A DNA stretch of 64,000 bases from JAFMDF01 sp965222705. Lineage in GTDB: Bacteria; Bacteroidota; Bacteroidia; Chitinophagales; Saprospiraceae. How positions within the stretch are numbered: position 1 is the stretch's first letter; each line of letters begins with the position of its first letter. The position numbers and the translations under genes are program-made. Of this stretch, positions 27,250 to 35,411 are shown in pieces. The notes under the pieces were generated by a model. That model was not told the origin of the DNA. It did no database searches and worked only from the letters and a program-made list of their open reading frames with translations. The stretch covers positions 62,001-126,000 of the forward strand of contig CBDCUO010000054.1 of the NCBI GenBank assembly GCA_965222705.1, read 5' to 3'.

Positions 27250-29106
27250 ATGAGCGACCGATTTAGCCAGCGCTATCAATACATTCTAGCTTTTTTTATT
27301 GCCTGTACTTTAGTCTTATTATTCAAGGCAATGCACTTACAATTGATTGATAGTACGTATCAATCAAAAGGGAAAAGCATTGCTGTAGATAAAATTACCA
27401 CTTATCCTTCCCGGGGGCTCATTTACGATAGAAATGGCAAACTATTAGTTTATAATAATGCCTTATATGATTTAATGGTGCAATACGACCAGGTTGATCC
27501 CAAAATGGATACGGTAAAATTTTGCCAATTATTAGGCATTGATAAAACGACTTTTCAAAAAAACATCAATAAAGATTGGCGAAGTGGCAGATACTCTAAA
27601 AGAAAACCTTTTGTTTTTTTAGATAAAATTTCGGCTCGTCGCTTCGCCAAAATTCAGGAAAGTTTGTATGAATTTCCTGGTTTTTTCGCACGTTTAAGAA
27701 ATATTAGAGGCTACCCCTACTCCTATGCCGCCCATGTTTTAGGTTATTTGGGAGAAGTCAATAGATCGCAGATCGAAAATTCGGACGGGGTGTATGTCTT
27801 GGGAGATTACATCGGAGCCAATGGTTTGGAATCAGCTTATGAAAAAGAATTAAGAGGAGAAAAAGGCGTCAGATATATTTTGAAAGATAAATTCGGCAGA
27901 GAAGTGGCTTCTTTTAGTGAAGGGAATTCTGATATACTTGCGGTTTCTGGCAAAAATTTAATATCCTCTTTAGACATTGATCTACAAACTTACTGTGAGG
28001 ATTTGATGAAAAATAAAAGGGGAAGTATCGTTGCGTTAGAGCCTGCTACCGGCGAAGTACTTGCTTTGGTCAGCGCCCCTACTTATGACCCTAATCTTTT
28101 AGTTATTGGACCTCATAGAGGGACGAATTTTAATAAACTAAAGGAAGATACTTTAAAGCCTTTCTTTGACCGCTCCGTCATGGCAAAATATCCCCCTGGT
28201 TCAATTTTTAAAACGATTGTCGGATTGATAGCAATGGAGGAGGAAGTTATTACACCAGATTATAGCATCTTTTGTCCCGGATACTACCAGCCTGGCTCAA
28301 AAGCCCGCGCTTATAAGTGCCACGGAAACCATCGGGTAAATATGACTCGAGCTGTACAATATTCTTGCAATAGTTATTTCTTTCAAACATTCAGAGACAT
28401 CGTGGACCAATATGGAGAATCAATTCCTCAAAAAGGACTTTCAGTATTTAACGACTATTTAGAAAAGTTTGGGCTAGGGCGGCGATTAGAAATTGATTAT
28501 CCTAGAGAGAGTAAAGGCAATAACCCACTTCCCGGACAATACGATAAGCTATACAAAAATAAAGGTGGCTGGAATTCTGGCAAAATTATGTCCGTGGGAA
28601 TTGGGCAAGGAGAAATAGAAATGACAACCCTGCAAATGGCGAATTTGGCAGCCATTTTAGGCAATAGGGGTAAATATATTTTGCCGCACTTGGCAAAGGG
28701 ATTTGAGGAGGGAGAGGCAGTCATTCCATTAAGGTTCAGAAAAGTAAATGACGTTGGAATTAGTCCAATTTATTTCGACCCAATTATTGAAGGTATGGAA
28801 AAAGTCGTGCAGTCTGGTACTGCTACTACCGCCTATATTTCCGATATATCGATTTGTGGTAAAACGGGTACTTCTCAAAATAAGGGAGAAGACCACTCCG
28901 TTTTCTTTGCCTTTGCACCTAAAGAAAGTCCCCAAATAGCCATCGCAGTATATATTGAAAATGGCGGATTTGGAGGCAGCTATGCAGCCCCTATCGCTAG
29001 TTTGGTAATTGAGAAATACCTGAAGGAAGAAATAAAGGGAAAGCGAAGACAACAACTGGAAGAACAAATGCTAAATGCCAATTTGGTCAATCAAATGCCA
29101 CTTTGA
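27250..29106 (+). CDS. mrdA: Penicillin-binding protein 2 (elongasome transpeptidase)
   Basis: A 618-residue class B PBP. It has one N-terminal membrane helix (about 12-30), a dimerisation/pedestal domain (about 45-215, PSRGLIYDRNGKLL) and a transpeptidase domain. Catalytic motifs are Ser318-X-X-Lys321 in PPGSIFKT, SCNSYF (SxN) and GKTGTSQN (KTG). It cross-links peptidoglycan during side-wall growth with the RodA glycosyltransferase. In many genomes rodA follows mrdA directly; here the next gene is on the other strand, so rodA must be elsewhere. Confidence 0.96.
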   Translation: MSDRFSQRYQYILAFFIACTLVLLFKAMHLQLIDSTYQSKGKSIAVDKITTYPSRGLIYDRNGKLLVYNNALYDLMVQYDQVDPKMDTVKFCQLLGIDKTTFQKNINKDWRSGRYSKRKPFVFLDKISARRFAKIQESLYEFPGFFARLRNIRGYPYSYAAHVLGYLGEVNRSQIENSDGVYVLGDYIGANGLESAYEKELRGEKGVRYILKDKFGREVASFSEGNSDILAVSGKNLISSLDIDLQTYCEDLMKNKRGSIVALEPATGEVLALVSAPTYDPNLLVIGPHRGTNFNKLKEDTLKPFFDRSVMAKYPPGSIFKTIVGLIAMEEEVITPDYSIFCPGYYQPGSKARAYKCHGNHRVNMTRAVQYSCNSYFFQTFRDIVDQYGESIPQKGLSVFNDYLEKFGLGRRLEIDYPRESKGNNPLPGQYDKLYKNKGGWNSGKIMSVGIGQGEIEMTTLQMANLAAILGNRGKYILPHLAKGFEEGEAVIPLRFRKVNDVGISPIYFDPIIEGMEKVVQSGTATTAYISDISICGKTGTSQNKGEDHSVFFAFAPKESPQIAIAVYIENGGFGGSYAAPIASLVIEKYLKEEIKGKRRQQLEEQMLNANLVNQMPL

Positions 29107-29112
29107 TATATA

Positions 29113-29139
29113 GAAAAAGACCACCTTTGCCAGGTGGTC
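29113..29139 (-). terminator. Terminator between mrdA and the GH73-like gene
   Basis: Perfect stem GACCACCT / AGGTGGTC with a five-base loop. On the minus strand it is followed by TTTTTC, so it fits termination of the GH73-like gene, and the stem may also slow transcripts from mrdA. Confidence 0.65.
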
Positions 29140-29318
29140 CCAAAACGGACTATGAGAAAACCAAATGAGAAAAGGAAAAACACTAAGTCTAAAACATTCT
29201 TTCTTATGACTTTCCTTTTTCAACATATTTCGTAGCTATTTTAGAGCATGTTGGAATCGACAATAGAAATTTTAGTTTTGAAGTGACTAAATTAATTCAT
29301 CAAAGAATTATGGTTCTT

Positions 29319-30209
29319 TTATATGTGCTCGTTTAATTCATCTAGTTTGTATAATTTATAAGTTTCAATGGTCTGAATTAATTTGTTGCTATAATTCTCT
29401 CCATTCCCATATCCCATTTGCTCTAGTCCTGCGGCCCATTTTTTGTAATTTTTACCGTACTGTTGCAACTGTACAAATGGCACTTCTGCTAATAATTTAC
29501 TATGGGCTCTCCAGCTTTCCCATGCACTTTGATAGCTATTTATTAATATAGTCTGATCGTTTAGACTCACCCTTTGACAAGCATTCTTTTGTCCTTTACA
29601 CAAGATACCGAAGTGGTTATTATATTGCACTGCCAATGCATTTTTTCCTGCTCGACTAGCCAAAATTGCTTGCCCCATTTTTATGCTCGCTGGAATATTA
29701 TACTTCTGCATTTCCATTAAAGCAACTTTTGTAAAGCGATCAATATAAGCTTTTACTTCCCGGTCAGAGAATATTGGAGCAAGCGAACTGGGGGGAAGTT
29801 TTTCAGGAGAAAACCTAGCAGCCTGTGCCAAATTAGTCATAGAAAATGGAGCAGCCTCCTTCTCCTCTTCGTCTTCTTCAGAAAATAAGTGCGTCGGAGA
29901 GCGCATGTTCATCTGAAATTGCCATTCTTTTTGAAAAATCATATAAGCGAATAATAAAATCAATGACAACTTGAACCAAGGCAACGGCCTATTTTTAAAA
30001 TAAGCCCTCGCCCGAGTAATTAGTTCATATTTGGCGGCAATAAAAGGTACGCTTAATGCACTGATTATCTTTCTAAGTAATCGCATCCAACTTATTTCTG
30101 AATACATTGCCTTGTAGGCATCAATCTGGTTTATTCGATCATACGTACTGTTTCTTTTATTTTCTTTAATTAACACCTTTTGAATATAATTGGATTGTTT
30201 ATTAAACAT
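29319..30209 (-). CDS. GH73-like glucosaminidase-domain protein lacking the catalytic Glu
   Basis: A 296-residue protein with a basic N-terminus, one membrane helix (about 74-92) and a C-terminal GH73 (FlgJ/LytG-type) domain at about 150-285. The domain is clear from KYNIPASIKMGQAIL, NNHFGILC and SYQSAWESWRAHSKLL. In active members the segment reads AILESGxG with Glu as the general acid; here it is AILASRAG, with Ala at position 184. The protein is therefore probably inactive as a hydrolase or uses another residue. A peptidoglycan-binding or regulatory role beside the cell-shape operon is possible. It is divergent from the S24 regulator. Confidence 0.78.
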   Translation of the reverse strand: MFNKQSNYIQKVLIKENKRNSTYDRINQIDAYKAMYSEISWMRLLRKIISALSVPFIAAKYELITRARAYFKNRPLPWFKLSLILLFAYMIFQKEWQFQMNMRSPTHLFSEEDEEEKEAAPFSMTNLAQAARFSPEKLPPSSLAPIFSDREVKAYIDRFTKVALMEMQKYNIPASIKMGQAILASRAGKNALAVQYNNHFGILCKGQKNACQRVSLNDQTILINSYQSAWESWRAHSKLLAEVPFVQLQQYGKNYKKWAAGLEQMGYGNGENYSNKLIQTIETYKLYKLDELNEHI

Positions 30210-30298
30210 ATTTATTAAATTTTGGCAAAAGCTTGTATCTTAGCTGACTCAAAGCACACATTTTTGTTGCAATGTTTTTAGCACACAGCTCATTTAAC

Positions 30299-30339
30299 AA
30301 TTTTTGTTTTAAGCATGTTGCAAATTAAAACAAAAAATT
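30299..30339. promoter_or_regulatory. Inverted repeat upstream of the S24 regulator
   Basis: AATTTTTGTTTTAA (30299-30312) and TTAAAACAAAAAATT (30325-30339) are complementary apart from one extra A, with a 12-base spacer. It lies 41 bases before the regulator start, in the region shared with the divergent GH73-like gene. A plausible autoregulatory operator or leader hairpin. Confidence 0.45.
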
Positions 30340-30379
30340 TATACAAAACAACTTTTTTTAAAACATTTTTATTGAAAAT

Positions 30380-31096
30380 ATGGGAAATTTTTCAGAAAAT
30401 ATTGTAAACCAGCGGTTTAAAATAGTTTACACCGAACTAGAGAAATTGAAGTTGATTAGAGGGAAATCTGATATTGCCAAAAACATTGGCACATATAATC
30501 ATATTATCAATAGCATTTTAAAAGGTGAGCGAAATATCACCGTAGATCAACTAAACAAATTGTTTGGCGCATATAGTATCAATGCTAACTATCTTTTCGG
30601 CATTAGCGAAGAAATATTTTTTACCGATCCCGATTATGATGATTTATTGGTTAAGTCGAAAACAGAAATAATAGAAAAGGAGCGAAATAATATTGTGCTA
30701 ATTCCTGACAAAGCACTAGCTGGCTATGCTATTTCTCACCAAGACGGCGATTATTTAAATACTTTACAACGTTTTTCAATTCCCGGTCTGAAGGGAAATC
30801 TAACCGCATTTGAAGTCAATGGCGACAGCATGATGCCCACCATTACCAACGGCGATTTGGTCATTTGTGAAGTAATAGAAAGAGGGATACCACTTAGAGA
30901 TAACCATGTTTATGTAATTGTTACAGATGTAGTGGTAACTAAACGAATTCAACAAATAAAAATGGGAAACGAATTATTAGGCTTGCGTTTGATTTCCGAT
31001 AACAGCACCGTTTATAAATCTTATGATATTAAACTAGAGGAAATCCGACAAATTTTGCAGGTAAAATGTCGTTTGACCTCTCATGCGATTAGTTGA
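30380..31096 (+). CDS. XRE/S24 LexA-like transcriptional regulator
   Basis: A 238-residue protein with an N-terminal helix-turn-helix (about 8-70, KSDIAKNIGTYNHIINSILKG) and a C-terminal S24 peptidase/dimerisation domain. The self-cleavage elements are all visible: Ala114-Gly115 as the cleavage site, Ser150 in NGDSMMPT and Lys188 in VVVTKRIQ. The domain design is like phage CI or LexA, but the DNA-binding part is XRE rather than winged helix. RecA-dependent autocleavage is possible. Many Bacteroidota encode such proteins outside prophages, and no phage genes are near. The inverted repeat in front of it may be its own operator. Confidence 0.88.
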   Translation: MGNFSENIVNQRFKIVYTELEKLKLIRGKSDIAKNIGTYNHIINSILKGERNITVDQLNKLFGAYSINANYLFGISEEIFFTDPDYDDLLVKSKTEIIEKERNNIVLIPDKALAGYAISHQDGDYLNTLQRFSIPGLKGNLTAFEVNGDSMMPTITNGDLVICEVIERGIPLRDNHVYVIVTDVVVTKRIQQIKMGNELLGLRLISDNSTVYKSYDIKLEEIRQILQVKCRLTSHAIS

Positions 31097-31144
31097 GCAT
31101 AGTTTTTTAAACTTATTCCCCAATAAGTGCTAACTTTTGAATGG

Positions 31145-33862
31145 TCAAAAACGTCCTCTAAAGCCAATAATATAATTCCTGCCTGGCGCGCTAACGCCCG
31201 ATGAGAAGGGACGGTAGTGAATATCTGTAATATTCTCTACCCCAAAATTTAGTGAAAACCGTTCATTAATCTGATATTCCCCATAAAAATTGTAAGTAAT
31301 CCAGGCCAAAGAACCTGCATAGCCTTGATTGCAGTCCGTATCCCCGCGAGGATTTGCGGGAGTGCAGGTCTCTCCCTGTGTATTAATGAAACCATAAGGC
31401 GTATAATCAATATTATCCGAAGTACCATCTCTTCTAAAAATCACCTCACCATTATTGTCAAGTTGAGCAGAGGCTATGGCATAGTCGGTTGGTCGTTTGC
31501 GCCCATTGTATCGAGAAACAGCAGATAATTTCCATTTCCTAGCATGAAGCGTAAGGCTCGTCCTGCCATAAAGTGGTGGAATGTGCGCAAAAGGAACCAT
31601 TGTATCCACCTTGACCCCTTCTAAATTATCTTGAAATCGACTTTTTCCTTTGGTAAAATTAATACTGGATTGAAGCTCTAGTTTGTCTGCTATATTCAAA
31701 ATAAAATTTCCAGAGAGTCCATACACATTGGCAGTTGTGGCATTGACATTTGCCTGGATCTCTAATAATTCATTATCTTTTATCAAGGTATTGGAGCCAT
31801 CAGGCAGGGTAAAATTCTTTCTTACCAGAGCGTTTGTTAGACGGGTGTGAAAAGCCGTTGCACTTATGTTTAGAGAGGAGCCTGATTGATCTCCCGTATT
31901 AGGATTGGTTTTTACAATTCCAAATTGTTTGCCAACTGTACTTTCCAATGTAAGGGCCTCCTCCGGTTTCAGATTGGGATTGGGCACAGTAATGAAGCCA
32001 TTTTTTTCTCTAATTTGGGCAAAGTCATCAATATTCGGAGAACGAAATGCCGTTGCTACTAATGCTCTGAACTGCCAGCGATCTTTAGTATTTATGGTTA
32101 GTCCGCCGCCATAGGTAATAGCGTCATTTTTTAGAAAAATACCATTAATATAGTTTTGGGGCCAGCTAATGGCATCATCAGCACCAAAATATCCGGCTAG
32201 TTTTACATAGCTGTATCGAAGTCCTCCTTCCGCTACCAGTACCTGATTTTTACTTTTCCATTTTAGATTTGCATACACTCCATAAGCATTCATCGAGCTA
32301 CCTTGGCTGGGATACCGGGTGATAATATCATCGCCCTCTATGACTCTGTCGCCATTCCTCACATTTATTTCGTAAGCATCCGAAAGCACCTCATTTCTGG
32401 AAATATCTGCTCCGTAGGAAAGGGTCATTTGTTCTTTTTCATCCAAAAATTTGTCAAAATCTGCCGTCAGAGAATAAACTCTTACATCCACTTGGTTGGC
32501 ACTTCGCCAATTTTTTTTCCATCTTCGTTGGTAGCGATCTTCATCCACTTTCTGAAAAGAAGTAATAATCGTTCCCCTATCAAAATATTTCTGATTGAGT
32601 AGCCTCGTCTTAAAAGAGGCGAGTATGCGCTGCTGAGGTCCATAGTACCACTCTCGCCATTTCAAATCATTAGCCGCCGATACAGTATCTATCAAATTGT
32701 CAAAACGGGGAATATCTGTGGAAGAGGAATATTGAAAATTAGCGACAAAATACAGTTTATCAGAAGGCTGAAACTTTACCTTTTGCAGAATATCAATTTG
32801 TCCATACTCTGTCCCCCATTGTTTATTGGGGTTTTTTAGATTTTCGCTAACATCTCTGGAGGAGTTTTGTAGCAAATTGGTCGCATAAAATTTTTGTAAT
32901 CCAAACGAGGGAAAGTCTTTTGGTCGCTTGCTCCCTGCTATTAAGTTATCATAATCTACTATGGAAAAACTAGTAAAAGACCCCCATCTTCGTCCGCCTT
33001 GGTTAAAGTCAACATGAAAAGCTTTTTCATTATTAGCGTAGGCGTACCGCAGGTAAGCATTGGCTTCTAGCATCAGTTTTTCTTTTCCAAAGGCCAGCTT
33101 AGGCTCTTTGGTTCGATAATGTACCACCCCTCCCAAGGCATCGCTCCCATAGGTTAAAGAACCAGGTCCATAAATCACTTCAGCCTGCTCCAACGTGGCT
33201 GGGTCAATCGTAATGGCATTTTGCAAATGCCCGTTTCTATAAATGGCATTATTCATTCTTACTCCATCTACGACCAGTAAAACTCTATTTGCTTCAAAGC
33301 CCCGAATAATTGGGCTGCCTCCTCCCATTTGGCTTTTTTGCACAAATAAACCACCATTTTTTTCTAGTAAATCAGCAGCAGTTTGAGCATTGGAAAACTT
33401 GATCTGGTTACTGGCAATTCTTTCTATTTGATAAGGAATTTCTTGGATCGGATCATCCCTTCTTCCAATCACTAACACGCCCGTTAATTCGTGTATTTCT
33501 TCTTCCATCATTATCTTCCCTTTTTTCCTTCTGATCTCGTATATTGGTAGCTTTTGGGTTTTATAACCTGTGTAGCTAAAAATCACTATATCCCGATAGC
33601 CCAAACCCGAAATAACCGCTTTTCCTTCAACATCCGTAGAAGTGGAAAATCGAAAGTCTTCCGTATAAATATTTGCGCCAATGACCGGCTCGTCCGTCTT
33701 GGCATCCATGAGCATAACATGGATGTCCGTCAATATAGCAGCACTCGCTTTATTATCAGCGAGTAATGAAACAGAAAGTACAAGGAATAGGATGGAAAGC
33801 AAGCCAACAAGCCTTGAGGGTATTTTAATCGGGTTTTTATGTATTGGCGTTTCCGCTAACAT
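31145..33862 (-). CDS. TonB-dependent outer membrane receptor
   Basis: A 905-residue protein. The N-terminal hydrophobic signal (about 17-43) is preceded by a basic stretch. Next come a carboxypeptidase-regulatory-like domain (about 45-120, DEPVIGANIYTED), a plug domain (about 140-260, with GGGSPIIRGFEANRVLLVVDGVRMNN) and a beta-barrel ending in GRNYIIGFRGRF. The plug wording matches the haemoglobin/haem and vitamin-type receptor family more than SusC; the ligand cannot be set from sequence. Its ATG lies inside the end of the sensor kinase gene (26-base overlap), so the two are co-translated. No SusD partner is present. Confidence 0.92.
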   Translation of the reverse strand: MLAETPIHKNPIKIPSRLVGLLSILFLVLSVSLLADNKASAAILTDIHVMLMDAKTDEPVIGANIYTEDFRFSTSTDVEGKAVISGLGYRDIVIFSYTGYKTQKLPIYEIRRKKGKIMMEEEIHELTGVLVIGRRDDPIQEIPYQIERIASNQIKFSNAQTAADLLEKNGGLFVQKSQMGGGSPIIRGFEANRVLLVVDGVRMNNAIYRNGHLQNAITIDPATLEQAEVIYGPGSLTYGSDALGGVVHYRTKEPKLAFGKEKLMLEANAYLRYAYANNEKAFHVDFNQGGRRWGSFTSFSIVDYDNLIAGSKRPKDFPSFGLQKFYATNLLQNSSRDVSENLKNPNKQWGTEYGQIDILQKVKFQPSDKLYFVANFQYSSSTDIPRFDNLIDTVSAANDLKWREWYYGPQQRILASFKTRLLNQKYFDRGTIITSFQKVDEDRYQRRWKKNWRSANQVDVRVYSLTADFDKFLDEKEQMTLSYGADISRNEVLSDAYEINVRNGDRVIEGDDIITRYPSQGSSMNAYGVYANLKWKSKNQVLVAEGGLRYSYVKLAGYFGADDAISWPQNYINGIFLKNDAITYGGGLTINTKDRWQFRALVATAFRSPNIDDFAQIREKNGFITVPNPNLKPEEALTLESTVGKQFGIVKTNPNTGDQSGSSLNISATAFHTRLTNALVRKNFTLPDGSNTLIKDNELLEIQANVNATTANVYGLSGNFILNIADKLELQSSINFTKGKSRFQDNLEGVKVDTMVPFAHIPPLYGRTSLTLHARKWKLSAVSRYNGRKRPTDYAIASAQLDNNGEVIFRRDGTSDNIDYTPYGFINTQGETCTPANPRGDTDCNQGYAGSLAWITYNFYGEYQINERFSLNFGVENITDIHYRPFSSGVSAPGRNYIIGFRGRF

Positions 33863-35087
33863 AGTGATTTACAGGGAGTTTTATAGTGAAAGTTGTTGTT
33901 GTGTCAGGTATTGATTCACTCACAAAAATCCTGCCAGAGTGATAGGTTTCAATAATTCGCCGAGCAAGCGATAAGCCCAAGCCCCAGCCCCGTTTTTTGG
34001 TAGAATAGCCTGGCTTGAATACGGTTTTGAATTTAGAAACGGGAATTCCTTTTCCAGTATCCGTAATATCAATGCAAATAAATCCCTTTTCTTTATATAC
34101 CTCCGCACTGATTTTGCCCTTGCCTTCCATTGCATCCAAAGCATTGCGCAATAAGTTTTCCAATACCCAATTGAATAATGGAGGGTTAATGTTGACTTTT
34201 AAAATTTCGTTGGCTGGATTGGGAAAGTCAAATTTGATATTTCTAGATGCCCGCCGCTTCATATAGTTTTTGATTTTTTCCAGTTCTTCGTAGATATTCA
34301 CCGATTCCATTTTAGGATCAGAACCAATTTTGGAAAAGCGATTTGCAATTAGTTCTAGCCGGTCCACATCTTTTTCCAATTCTCCTACTACATCCGTCAT
34401 ATACTCATCTGCTCCATAAGTTTCCCTTAAATGGTCAATCCAGCCGATAATTGCCGTAATGGGTGTCCCTAGTTGATGTGCCGTTTCTTTTGCCATGCCT
34501 ACCCAAACCTGATTTTGCTCCGCGCGGCGAGAAGAACTAAAGCCAAAGTAGCCAAAAGCGATAAAACCTGCTATCAAAAGAAATTGGATTATGGGAAAAT
34601 ATTTTAATAGCCTTAAAGTCTGTGAATGCCCATAATACACAAACTGCTTAGAATCAACACTTCCGACTTCTATTTCTCTACCCTCTTTTTTTAATGCCTC
34701 AATATTTGGTTCTAGCAATTTCAATTTTTCCTGAATAATAATCTTGTTCTCATCCAAAACTTCAGGATAATTTCTAACATCTTGAATTAACCCATTATCG
34801 CCTACTAAAATAAGCGGTATGTCATCAATGATTTGAGTGGTTTCAAAATCAGAAGTCACATCTTTATCCAATAATTCTTGTAATTCTTCTTCGGATGCTT
34901 CTTCCAGTTTTTTTAAATCCTCTGTATAAGACTTATAAGCATTAATCCAAAGCTCAACTTTTGTGACCTCACTCTTTGTCAATTGATCAGCTAAATATTT
35001 CGTATAAACCATAGAAATAATAATCACAATCAATCCAGCAATCCCCAAATACCATTTCCATCTAGATTTACGCGCGTAAATATCCAT
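33837..35087 (-). CDS. Sensor histidine kinase, orphan
   Basis: A 416-residue protein with two membrane helices (about 13-31 and 167-186) enclosing a periplasmic sensor region of about 135 residues. A dimerisation/phosphoacceptor motif follows, AKETAHQLGTPI with His204. The ATPase domain shows NLLRNALDAMEG (N box), DTGKGIP (G1) and RGWGLGLSLARR (G2). No HAMP domain or response regulator is seen. The HQLGTP form of the H box is common in Bacteroidota kinases. It is the first gene of a two-gene unit with the TonB receptor, which suggests that the kinase senses a condition related to receptor substrate (inference). Confidence 0.92.
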   Translation of the reverse strand: MDIYARKSRWKWYLGIAGLIVIIISMVYTKYLADQLTKSEVTKVELWINAYKSYTEDLKKLEEASEEELQELLDKDVTSDFETTQIIDDIPLILVGDNGLIQDVRNYPEVLDENKIIIQEKLKLLEPNIEALKKEGREIEVGSVDSKQFVYYGHSQTLRLLKYFPIIQFLLIAGFIAFGYFGFSSSRRAEQNQVWVGMAKETAHQLGTPITAIIGWIDHLRETYGADEYMTDVVGELEKDVDRLELIANRFSKIGSDPKMESVNIYEELEKIKNYMKRRASRNIKFDFPNPANEILKVNINPPLFNWVLENLLRNALDAMEGKGKISAEVYKEKGFICIDITDTGKGIPVSKFKTVFKPGYSTKKRGWGLGLSLARRIIETYHSGRIFVSESIPDTTTTFTIKLPVNHYVSGNANT

Positions 35088-35411
35088 TTTGAAAAATTTA
35101 CCTCTTTTGTTTATAGGAGTTTAGTAATACAACGAAGAAATGCCAAAAAATGGATGTAATTAGCCCATAAAATTGGGAAAGGGGCTTAAAAAGGTCCTTT
35201 GACAAATTCTATTATTTCAAGCTCATTCAAAATGAAAAATACTTCTTCTAGCCATTTTTATTGTTCACTTTGAATGAACTGCGAAATTCGTCAAAGAAGA
35301 TAAAAAAAGAACGGAAATGCAAATTCTTTTTCTAAAAAAGTGGAAAGCTGCTATTTTTGCAACAATTTTTAAAACCACTTTGCATTAAAAACAAAACATA
35401 AATCTATTCAA
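35088..35411. other. Divergent intergenic region with an inverted repeat
   Basis: Separates the kinase and the HEAT/cyclophilin gene and must contain both promoters. TCATTCAAA (35223-35231) and TTTGAATGA (35269-35277) form a perfect nine-base inverted repeat with a 37-base spacer, which could be an operator pair. Near the HEAT gene, CACTTTG at 35376-35382 is a weak -7-like element. No gene is seen. Confidence 0.4.
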
